64,000 nt of DNA from Phoronis australis (Eukaryota > Phoronida > Phoronidae), in the NCBI GenBank assembly GCA_002633005.1, contig NMRA01000040.1:639362-703361 (forward strand), read 5' to 3'. The first letter of the stretch is position 1; each line of letters begins with the position of its first letter. The position numbers and the translations under genes were made by a program. The notes under the pieces are model-generated. The model saw only the letters and a list, made by a program, of their open reading frames with translations, was not told the origin of the DNA and did not search any database. Below are positions 1 through 11,500 of the stretch, piece by piece.

Positions 1-1129
1 TCTGAAAGTCAATAATTTTTCTTCGTTCAAAATTTTTGGTTATAGTATTTCATAAAAAACATTTCTTTTTCACGACATTTATTGAATGTTGTATGTATTG
101 ATATTTCTTAAATATTGGGTAGCATCAGGTTCACTGTTTTCAACATAATTAATGCATTACATGTCATTGAGCTTATCACAAGAACGAAGACAATGAGAAA
201 GCTGGACTACATAAACATTGGTTTTCCAACTTTCTCCCCTTGCCATCATTGTCAAAGTCATAATGACTTGGCTGTAACCAGAGTTCCCAATCAGCGTAAT
301 CAGGAAACTCACCCTACAGCAAAGGAGCGTAACGTTTTGACGCGATGTGTTTGACTAGTGGGTCATCATAACACGAGGGACCTGCTACAGGTGAAAATTC
401 AATCCAAAACCTAATTACCTTGTTAACTGAAGCGCAATTATCATCCCAGTACTGGGGCCTGTTCCAAGAAACTTACTTAAGTTTATTTTTGACTTAAGTA
501 TGAGATTTGTCTCAATTTCCAAACTTCGAAACTTCCACACCTGGTGAGTTAATCAAAATTTAGACAAAACTTAAAGTAAAAAACTTAAGTCAAAAACTTA
601 AGTCAAACTTAAGATGTCTTTCTTGAAACAGACTTGAGATAAATTTTAGTTTTATGTTAAATTGATTGAAATTTAAGATTTATTTTAGCTAAGTCAGTTC
701 TCTTTGAACAAGCCCCTGGGTTCCTCATGAGTTTTCCATTTGTTGAAATGACTAGTACATGAATTCTTTTTTCTTTATAATATTTACATTTTTTATTTAA
801 TATTGAAATGATTAGTGTTAATTGCATGAAAAATAGGAGAGTTTGTATCTTTCAGAGATTGAAGGATGAGAATGTTCTTGTTAGTACAAATGAAAATTTG
901 TCTTAAATTATTGAGTCAACACAAAAAGCTAGACAGTGTAATAAAATATATGAAGTCTAGTGACTCGGAAGAATGCAAGCTCTGTTGTAACTGGCATCTG
1001 AATATTAATTTACTTTCAACTCTATTAATTCATTTAAATTTAAAGTTTTTTCAGAGTCATCATACCTCCTGTATTAAATTATTTTAAATTATTATTTTTA
1101 ACTGAGTTAATTTTGATTATTTTTTTCAG
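1..1129. other. Intronic sequence upstream of the first visible CORO7 exon
   Basis: No coding exon was recognised here. The next exon enters with two codon bases already supplied, so CORO7 coding sequence must continue to the left, and this stretch is most simply one intron. Family comparison predicts an upstream exon encoding the end of the first propeller, but I could not find it, so it is probably outside the window. The segment holds one small inverted-repeat element (454-716) and several AT-rich runs. Short open frames here have no recognisable content. Confidence 0.6.
454..716. mobile_element. Small inverted-repeat element (MITE-like)
   Basis: The left end reads GGGGCCTGTTCCAAGA and the right end is its inverse with two mismatches (TCTTTGAACAAGCCCC, 701-716). 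The inside is rich in CTTAAGT and ACTTAAG repeats in both directions. No open frame of note is present. The ends resemble the GGxCTGTTTCA-type ends of the copies at 21039, 25014 and 30871, so they may be one broad family. I could not define a target duplication. Confidence 0.5.
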
Positions 1130-2562
1130 TGTCCTTGTACCTCTTTATGACCCGGATTCACGAATGATATTCTTGGCTGCAAAGGTAATACTTTGTACTC
1201 TTAGTGTTTATCAGTAAATTTCCACTGATGATTAGTTAACAGTTTGTAACAAAATTCTCTCAATTATGAAAATCTATACCCTGTAAAGTGTTTACATTCT
1301 TGAGTTATTTGTAGCCTTAAGGGCAAAGTGCCCATAGCTTTCCCTACCTTGAAAATTGGCATTTTGAACCGACCCTGTTGTACACCACTTTGGAAATTAA
1401 TGTTTATGCAGCTGATGTTTTCAAAATATGCACTTTTTATTAGCTGCCCATAAGAAGACATATTGACATAACAAATGGTTTTGTTAGAAAAAATTGCAGA
1501 GATTTACTGATGAGATTGTGATCAGACTCCACCTTACTCACGTGTGAGGTAATTCGCTGTTGTACTCTGTCCAAAGTGAAATTTGTGTGGAGTGAAACAA
1601 ACCTAACTTACTTAACATTTTCTTTTTACACTGTCCATTTAAGACACTTATTTTTATCACTGGCAAATGAGATAACTCATAGTTAACCCTAGTCCAACTG
1701 TGAAATAGGAGCATTTTACTCTAATTTGCTTAAAACTTGTTTGATATTTATTCTTGTGGCACTGTCAAACTAAGGCACATTTAGTAGTTAAATTGTCTGC
1801 ATTCATATTACCCAGGGCGACACGAGCCTGCGGTTCTGCGAAATAACGGACAACAGTCCTTACATAACAGATGGCGCTTGCGATAACCTGATGCAGATGA
1901 TGGGCACTTGCTTGATCCCGAAGAGGTCTGTAGACGTGATGAAAGGAGAGGTGAACCGGGTGCTGTTGTTATGCAAGGACAAGGTGGTACCCTGTCCCTA
2001 CATTGTACCCAGGAAGGTGAGGAGGAGCTGGAAAAGGGAGGTTGGAGTCTCTCTTGAACTAATCCGTGTTATTTTAGATATATTAGGGTTTTCAGATTGC
2101 TCAATAAGTATTTCAACAGTGAATGAAAACACGATTTTATAAGTCAAATCTAGGATAGTGTGATAAATGTTACAAGTGAAGTAGCCTTTTGAATTAATGT
2201 TTATACTATGGTTGGACAGGAGCTTACAAGTGATTTTTTGGCTTGAAAAACAACTTCGTTCTTTTTTTAAAGTTGACCATGTTTGACTCGCCTTTGGAAC
2301 TTTTTGGACATTGTTTGGAATAAACTCGAATATTATTAATAGTGCTTTGTTCCAGTGACAAGCTTATTCAAGAGACTAATACTGAAGGGTTTGTTTTCTG
2401 AAAGCTGGAGCATTATTGTGGAGTGGCGACTCTTTTAGTTCGTTTAAGTTATGCTTTCAATTGTAGAACTACCGTGAATTCCATGCCGACATTTTCCCCG
2501 ATACATTCTCTGGTGAGGCGGCCATGACTGCTAAAGAATGGATAAATGGAGAGAACAAACCA
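1130..2562 (+). CDS. CORO7: CORO7: end of the first coronin unit (3 exons)
   Basis: Exons 1130-1184, 1816-2016 and 2467-2562 encode the last blade and C-terminal extension of the first propeller. Visible landmarks are VPLYDPDSRMIFLAAKGDTS (the PLYDPD..L..GKGD blade of coronins), the NSPYIT stretch, CPYIVPRK, and FHADIFPDTFSGEAAMTAKE, which is the family's 'F..D.FPDT' extension segment. Splice sites are canonical: TTTTTTCAG before 1130, CCCAG before 1816 and TTGTAG before 2467. The exons are in phases 2, 0 and 0. Confidence 0.92.
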
Positions 2563-5500
2563 GTAAGACAGTTCATTATTTGGTTTGATGAATTCTGAAT
2601 CATTGTCTTGGAGGTTTAAGTTAATTGTAGAAAAATATCATCTCCATGCATGTTTTGTGTGTAACGATGAAGGTTTTTTGTGTGATAGTCATGAAAAGAT
2701 CAATAAATGAATAATCGAATACAGGTCAGAATTTGCAAACATATTTTGAAACTCAGGTTTTACTATAAGTGTTTTTGCATCTCCTGACATGGAGTTCTTC
2801 CTGAAATTTCCAAAAAAATTTGTAAGTAAAATGAAATTGTTTGTAAGGAAATCACCTTCATAATTATACTGTGCAGTTGGTCCTGGTCTTGTAGAATTGA
2901 ATGCTACAAGTGAGTGAAATGCGCTTTGACTGTAACAGAATAATTTTACTGATGCATTGACCATTTGTGACTTTTGTCCTCCACAGTTCACCATGTGCAG
3001 CTTAAATCCTGCTGAAGCTGCTGGCAAAATAAAACCATCAAAGCCCTTCATGTCAGCCGCTGCGCCCACAACAGGTCCAGTGTCTGCCAGTACCATCGAG
3101 AACGGCAGCGGCGCGGCCAGTGAACCGCAAAAGCCATTGGTGGCACCAATCAAACATGAACCCACAGAGTCACCCGCACAAACACCATCACAAGTTCCTC
3201 ATAACATCAAAGATCGTATCGGCAAAGCAGAACATCTGTTTGATGGTGTAGAGCACGACTCCGCCTCTGTGTCGGACACACAACCTATCCAGTTTCCACA
3301 CGTCAAAGATAAAATTGGCCGAGCGGAACACCTTTTTGATGGACATTCAAGGGAGAGTGCAAAGCCAAAGCCACCCCTGACGGTTGATGTCACGCAAACA
3401 AGCGATGTCGACCCTAACGTTCCTTTAAAGGTCTCGACTTTGACGATTGGGAGTCCAGAAGCAAACAAAGTACGTGATCGTCATTGACTTGTGTACTTAA
3501 ACCTGACTTGAGCCCAAGTCATGCTTTTATTTAAACATGACTTGATCTTAATAAATAAATATTTAAAATAAAACCCTTTATTTATTCAAGCGTGGGTTTA
3601 AGTTATTTCATTGGAAAATAATTATTGAAGATACCTTTTCATCTAGGCTTAACAAACATAATAAAGAAAACAGAGAGTTGAGCATTGGATAAGCAATTTC
3701 ATTTTTCATTTTCTTCAATTTTAGTTCTGATCTGTTAATTTTTTTAAATGTAGCGCTCACCATTGAAAATTTCTTGTTATTAGCAGCAATCATTTGGTCG
3801 TCTGCGATCATTCAGCACAGAGGAGGAGCCAACATTGTCCTCGCCTCCTGGGACGGAAGTAGCCAATGGGGAGAAGCCACATCATCAGATTAAAGTGGTG
3901 ACTCATGATGCACCAGTTGCCAGGAGAGAAAAGAAAAGACCTGTTTTCAAAGGCATGTAACAGAAACAGAGAGTCTTTCCTTAAGTCGAACTGGTAATTT
4001 GTTGGCCATGTGCATAATTTGGGTGGAATTTGTTTCATCTGTTCTTAAAGGTGTTATTCAATATCAAACATAGCTCTGCTCATGGCTGACTAACACTACT
4101 CTCATGAGAATTTGATGATATTGAAAACTTGCTATAGATAATTAGGGTGCTGGAAGGAGAAAGTGCTCAGTGATTGGACTTAGTACAGGGTGTGCCATAA
4201 GTGTTCTCGAACATTATGAATATCAGGAAATGGTTTTGTTGAGAACTAGTGACATTTTTGTTATTAAAGAATTAGTTTCATTTGCACGGCATAAACGTTG
4301 GGAAAAATGCCACAATCGACTCTAATTTAGAAAACAAAAAATTTTGTATTGTGGCATTTAATACAATGAACAGAGTGGGTCCAGTGAAGGCCTAGGTATT
4401 GATCATTTTTCAACACGGTTGTGGCGCCATGTGAGAGGTTAATTGGAAGAATTGCTGCTAAGGTTTGTTCAGTGAGAACTGTGTGAAATTTGAACCAAGT
4501 ACTACACAGATGCGGGAGAAATGCTCGCTCTGCGGAGAATGAGATAGGTGAAAGAGGATCATTTTTGAAGGTCTGAAAAAACACATTCGTCATTTTTCTG
4601 CAATGTCGAATATTTTCCTAATTTCAATATTTTTAAAAACAAATTTTATTGGTTCCTGTAATACGAAAAACAATGGCTATTTGTTCCCATTAAACCCATT
4701 TCTTGTTTCTTGGAATTCAGAGAATTGTGTGAATATTTTGGGACACTCCTACTCTATGGTTGGACCTTGCATGCTGTTGTGGTCAGAGGTCACAGCCTGG
4801 AGATGAACTCTGTAAAGCCATTGTGTTTGAGACTTGGGAATTGATTGGTCTGAATCTGTGAACGTAACAAAGTATCAAATCGTGATGTGAAAACGTAGTA
4901 GTAAGTATGTATCAATCATTGATATATTTTTTTTGTTTTTAAGGTGTCAGAGTATCAAAGTGCCGCCACCTGAAGGGAACACCGCTACACAAGAGTAACA
5001 ATATAGAGAACATCCGTAACCTTAGCAACAGTATGCCAGGCGAATGTGACTTGTTTCACGTCAATAGAAAACGCTTTGCTGTACCGCTGAAAGGAGCTGG
5101 AGGCCTGGTGGGGGTCTATGAGGTAACTTAATATCTAACTGGGGACTGAGTTTGAGATTAAAGGTTAAAAGTAAATTATTGCTGTCATTCATAATATTTA
5201 TAGAAAGAGCTGAAGATATCACCTGTCCCCTTCTTTGTTCGGAAAATTTGTAAATTTTGAGCTCTTTATTACAAGTGGTCCTATTTTGAAATATTTTCTC
5301 ATATCATTTTAGGAGCTAGTGGTTGTGAAATTAATGTTTGTATTAATTATGCTACATTTATTATTGTAACAATTAGAATAGTTTGTCTTCTATATGGTGG
5401 TATTAAAATTGTGTGAATATTTGTAAGCGTTTGTTGTATTATGGTTTACTAAATGCAAAGTTCAGAACAATCATTGTATGCAAGAAGAATTACAAGAGAC

Positions 5501-8500
5501 ATTTTCACCATTCCTAGCTGTCCAAACCTGGCAGACTCCCAGACATGGGTGTGCCCCACATTCAAAACGGCAGCAAGGTGTACGACTTCACCTGGGATCC
5601 CTTTGACCCGTGTCGTCTGGCTACGTGTTGTGAAGACGGAGCAATACGTGTCTGGCAGATTCCTGAAGAGGGCCTCGTTGAGTCCCTCACTAACCCTTCG
5701 ATAACGCTGAGAGGTAAATGACGCGTAGTGAAGTGATCGTCTTCTAGTTCATGTTGTATTTATGGCAACTCGCCAAAAATTGTAATCAGTGGCATTGGTT
5801 GGTGCCATAAAGGTGTCTTCTTGTTACACACATACGCGCCATGCTGGTACTCCTAATTTCTTGCTTTCCTTATTTACATTGATGTTGTAATGAATGTAAA
5901 GTTCTCCATGATAGCAAGTAACAGCATATGTTCACGAAAACAACAACGGATTTAAAACTTGACATGTTTCGGTGTCATTTATTAAACACCATCCTCAGAA
6001 GTCATAATACAGTGGCCACCTAGCTAGGCTATGGGTCTACGGTCCAAGGTTGTATACAAATTTATCTGTGCTGGATGTGGCTCCAGTTATATAGGCGAAA
6101 CTGTTCGCCATTTGAAAACCAGGACCAAGGAACATCTAAATTCTGACAGTAATTCACATGTAAATATTCACCTGCAGAGCTCCAATCATTGTTATCAGCA
6201 GTGCTCTTTCAATGACTTTGCAATAATAGACCAGGCAGTAACAACAAAGGAGCTTAAAATTCGTGAGGCTTTACATATCAGTTGGTGCAAGCCCAATCTC
6301 AATAGGCAACTGACACACCACAGGTTGTCATTGTTGGTATAGTTCACTGTCACTCCCTGTAACTGACTGTATCTGTGCTTCATTACTTGTTGCTGGGCCT
6401 AGCTAGGTGGCCACTGTATTATGACTTCTGAGGATGGTGTTTAATAAATGACACCGAAACATGTCAAGTTTTAAATCCGTTGTTGTTTTCGTGAAGAATG
6501 TAAAGTTATGTCTAAAACTAGTTGAGTGACATGGTTTGTACGCATGCTCAATCAGTTCATGATGGAATGAGTCTGCAGACAGTCACTGAGTGCAATAGCC
6601 GCTCATAGCTTCACACTGAATCATGCAACTGACCGACATATTGGAAACAGAAAATACCATGGCTAGACTTGAGGATCCGGGGTGTGGTGAAACTGAATCA
6701 ATGCTTTTAGGATGTGGTGAGAGGTCGTATTTCGTATTATTGTGCATACGTGAATTTTTTAGGACATGATGACAAGCTCTACTTCACAAGATTCCACCCC
6801 TTGGCAAAAGATGTCCTCACCTCTGCATCACATGACATGCAGATTATTGTCTGGAACTTAGACTCGGCCATTCCACAGATCACATGCACCGGACACACAG
6901 ACGTAGTGAGAACTTGGCACATTGTTTTGAAAAAGTCTCATCGCAGTAACTGATAGCTAGTATAGTTGCTCAGTGGCTTAAGACATAATTAAGACTGAAA
7001 TTTGGCCTTACACTCTCACTTCACTTAAACTCTTAGTTTTTTCATTTTTTTTGACAAATGATCTTGTGTTTACTTTTTTCATAATGAGAATTTTCTGAAG
7101 TGAAATTTAATCAGCCCCTAATTTTTTGTGTTAGTATGGTCAATTTTTAAAGAATTCCCCTTAAGACACTTTGTCCTGGTTCTGTTTCAGATATTTTGCT
7201 TGTCCTGGAGTCAGGATGGCACCAAGTTTGCAACTGTGTGTAAAGATGGCAAAATCAGGATCTATGCACCCAGGGAGTCACCAGAACCTGTACTGGTAAA
7301 TATCAGATTCTTTACTATTCTGTTCCTCAGCAAGTAGGAGTTTCTGTTGTATAGACGTTTTCTAAAGCAGCAGTTTTTAGTCTTTTTAGAAGGTGCCTTC
7401 AAGTTGTTATTTTCTCACTAGGGATTGGTCATTAACATTCTAAATTAAAAGCTGCTCAAAGCAATTAATCTATCTCCATCGTTGTTGATGACGATGACTG
7501 AAACTCAATGTTTCACAGCCAGCGGTTGTTGCATACCTTTACACAGGTGGGAGACCTGACCAATATTATTGCTCATTTCCTTACCTGGTATTCTGTTGAG
7601 CTTCCACGATTTGAAATTTAGTAGTAATTTAAAACTTTTATTTGTTTATGACGGAATCATTTGTATTTGGAAAGCTCTGTTCAGAAAGTCACATAGGACA
7701 CTCCAATTAAAAGAACTGGACAAAAAATTCTTCTGTTGCTCTGACAGGGATAACTCCATTTTACAGCTAAATTGAGCAATCAGTAGGACAAAACTTCCAC
7801 TATGCTAACACTCTGGTAAATTCCTGTTCCTTCTCAAGGTGGAGACGGAAGGCTACAGAACTATTCTGCTTGCAGCCAATCATCATTAAGAGGCATTTAT
7901 TTTGTCAGCGGAATACTTTTAGCGTCTACTGAGCAAAACCCCTCTCTGTGAGATGTGTTTATTTTTGAAACTGCAAATGTTCAAAAATTTTAAAAATTCT
8001 TTTCATCTAGGAAGGCCCAGGGCCAGACGGCGTTCGTGGAGCTCGGATAGTTTGGGCACTTAATGATACTTACCTGGTGGTAACTGGCTTTGACAGGTAA
8101 ACTGTTGACAAGCAGTTTCTGCACAATTGCGTACTGTTTACTCATGTCACCTATGTCACTATGTGCCTGTTGGCAGCCCAGCGAGATGGCAGGGAATGGG
8201 GTAATTGAAACTTGCATTTCATTAATTGGGTTTTGGCTTGAATTTTCACCTGTACTAGGTCCATCGTGTGGTGTTGTGAGCAATATTATCAGTAGTGTTG
8301 TGAGCATTGTTGTTTATGGTATTTCTGCCTTCTTCATATTAATCATGCTTCATTTTTAGTCAATTTCACCAAGTGATGCTCTGTCAAAGCTCTTTCATAA
8401 GGTTAAGAATATTTTTTTGGTTTTCATCGTATGCAATTCTTTAAGAGAAGAGCACAATATAATTATGAAAGATTTCTGGTTTTACTGAATTCTTTTATGG

Positions 8501-11500
8501 TCAGAAATGGTCACTATAGTTTCTGACGTATTTCAAAGTTAAGGGCACAGGTTGATATTTACAACTAAGATTATCCTGTGTGGTACAGTGCGTGCCTAAA
8601 ATAATCTTACTAAATGACCCGGAATTCCCTGTTGTGAGTTCCCCATCATGGTAGCTGAGCGCAAGGTGATTTCAGCATTAGGGGATCTGAGAGGAAGTTG
8701 AATTCCCCGTCAGAATATCTATGATGACCCATAATGACGGATGAATCGTAGTTTGTCTACTTTTGGTTCGTTTCAATCCAATTGCTAACTTAAAGAATCT
8801 GATAAAATATCATCTAATTTGCATTTAATTGTCATCTAAAGTGCATGTGTTTTCAGGCAGAGTCATCGATTATTACTTGTCTATGACGCTGGCGATTTAT
8901 CAGCGGCAATTACGACGGAGTTTCTGGACGTGTCACCATCAATCTTGATACCGTTTTATGACGAAGACACGTCAACCTTATTTGTTACAGGAAGAGTAAG
9001 TTTATATCTTAAACATATTTAGTTAACAGGCTCCCTGCACCTTTCCCTACTCTAATCATTGCTATTGTGGACTGTGGAGTCTTGTGCATTTAGAATTTGT
9101 TCTCTTTATAATCATGTCTCCTTGCTCGTTTAGTATGCATGTGCGGGTGTATATATGCTTGTCTGCATACAGGTGTGTGTGTGTAATGTATGGAGGCGTG
9201 CACGTGCTTGTGGGCGTGGCTTGTTTATCGTGTGTCTGGTTGCATGTGGCAGATTTTCGCCATGTATGTTACTCTGTGGTGACGTTTTCTTGCTTGCTTG
9301 TTTGCTCACAGGAGAATGCATTTTTCGTCCGATCAAAATGAAATTAATATTCAACATGAACATATCACAAAATTCAAGGCCTGATTTTGGTCAAATTTGG
9401 ACACAAGATGGCGCTGTACTGTGGTGTTCATTATCTCTTTAAGGAGCCACAGCTTCACTTCAATGAGGAGAGATTTTTCGGAAATTTGGAATGTAGGGCG
9501 ATCTCACCGAGTGCTACAAGCCAATGTCATTGTTTTTGTTGCAATTTACCTTTTTTTTTATAGAGTTTTTTTAGATATTCTGACGTGTTACCTTTTATTG
9601 TCTGATTCTGTGCTGTATTTGTGCTGCTGCACCATTTACTGTACACTCGTGCCTGTGTTTCTTAGGCATTTTTCATCACTGTTCATCAGCTTAATCTTCA
9701 TTGTCGCCATAGAGACTGCGATGTGTCTGTGACGTGCGACATTTCTCTTAGGCTACATTACTTGTTCTATTGTCTTGAAATTCACATGTCTCGTCGATCG
9801 CTCAAAGCCTATTGACTCAGTGTGAAGTTGTCAGAATCTAAAATTTTTCCATGTGTTACTCTCTCGAGTGCAAACATTTATAATTAATATACTGTTTCAA
9901 CATTAACTTATTATTCAAGTTATTTAAAGACATGTAACTTCCTTTTTCGAATCCTCTGATGTTATGTTGCATTTTTTTGGTTAATTAATCTATACAGTCA
10001 ATTGAAAACATAAATCGTATGGGTTTTTAGGTTCATAGTTATTATTTATTCCTTTGAAAATTTCTATGGTAGACTTGACCACAATGCATTTTGACAGCTA
10101 AATCATGTTTTATTCATTCAAAGTTCCTTCTTCATTCAACTACTGCATGCATTCACTGATGGCTTCTGCACTCTTATGGCTTCATTTTTGTTTGTGCGCG
10201 TCCACCACAAATCTGCTTAAATCGTGATAAGCCATGATACCATTTGTTGCCAGGGTGACGGCACGGTGTTTGCGTTCGAAGTCTCCGAGGAGCACCCCCA
10301 CCTGTTCGCTCTGTCAAATTACCGTGCTGACGGACTTCACCAAGCATTCTCGTTTTTGCCAAAGAGTGAGATGGACGTGAGACAAATCGAATTCGCCAAA
10401 GCCTACAAGCTGACACATACCACCGCGGAACCGGTGTCTTTCACAATTCCTAGAGTTAAGGTAATCTCTCTGCATTCTTAATTTTTGGCCAGTCACTACC
10501 CTAGGGCAATGTTGTTCTCTACCTTGCTACATTGCTTTGTGATTTCAGTTTGGATGCAATATTCAGGGCTTGGAATTTTCCGCGGAAACGCGGATTTCCG
10601 CTTTTTTCAAATGTTCTTTCCGCGCATTTTATTATATTTCCGCGTAAAAAAAATCGGATTTGATATAAAATTTCCGCGGCAAATTCCTTTCTTACCGCGG
10701 CGTTGCCGACGACGTTCACCTCGAAAAGCGGAAGTTGCTCTTTATGTTTCGGAGGAACGTAAATTGTCAACATTGCCGGGGCATCTGGGATAGTGTGGTG
10801 GGATTTTCAGTGGCGTCCCGTGTGATTGTAAACCACGGTGACAAATACTACGGCTCTGCAGCCAAAAATGTGTGGGGGTCGGAGTGGATGGACGAGATAA
10901 AAAGACGCAGACGCATGCTACTGATGGCGGTAACGTTTTTTGTTTTAGTCCTACCGATTTTTGTCGGCGAAAGGTTCACATTGACTATTTCAAGGCTGGG
11001 TAGCGCGCATGTTTTGGGCCGTAAAAGTTTCCGCGTTTTTTGTCATTGGTCATTCCAAGCCCTGAATATTTCTTTTGGGTGCCAATGCTTTGGCAGGCTT
11101 GACTGGGGGCCTACCCTTAGCCATGGTAAAAAAGCAGCATATCATTTGTGAACATTTGTTATTTGGACATTATTGTCAAGCTTGTCACTATTTACCTGTA
11201 TTAGTGACAAATGAATGTATATTAGTACTTGATATTGCAATATTTTGATTTTAGTGTTTTATGTCCATTATTCATTTACTGGCTTGTCAAATTAAGTTCA
11301 CAATACGACTTAGATTGTTTTCATGCAGTTAATATTTTCAATTTTTTTATTTTATCCGACAATCCTTGAAACATTATTAAATGGGAATTACATTCATGTT
11401 ATTTACAGAAGGAGTATTTCCAAGACGATATATTCCCACCGACCAAAGTGACTTGGGAGCCATCTATGAGTGCTTCAGAGTGGTTCTCAGGCACTAACAA

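Larger units (their letters stand above)
5904..6495 (+). mobile_element. Penelope-like element derivative with inverted hammerhead arms and endonuclease only
   Basis: A 592-bp insertion sits inside a CORO7 intron. It is bounded by a 12-bp direct duplication (GAATGTAAAGTT at 5892-5903 and 6496-6507). From left to right it has a 27-bp unique edge, a 99-bp arm, a GIY-YIG frame (6031-6342), a 54-bp spacer, and a second 99-bp arm that is the exact reverse complement of the first. Each arm contains a hammerhead core, as known for Penelope-like retroelement terminal repeats. The reverse transcriptase is absent, so the copy depends on another element. The arms are identical and the frame has no internal stop, which suggests a young insertion or recent conversion between arms. 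Confidence 0.82.

Noticed and set aside
4327-4593. A possible decayed mariner/IS630-type transposase fragment (plus-strand fragments resembling SVRT...N)
   Set aside because: The resemblance is short, needs several frame changes, and no inverted partner for the GGGTGTGCCATAAGT-like sequence near 4195 was found.
9084-9442. Cysteine-rich short open frames on the plus strand
   Set aside because: They arise from a GT-rich low-complexity tract inside a CORO7 intron and lack a conserved cysteine pattern.
10735-11151. A 138-codon open frame crossing the 501-bp MITE
   Set aside because: It runs out of the element into the CORO7 intron and has no transposase or other domain.
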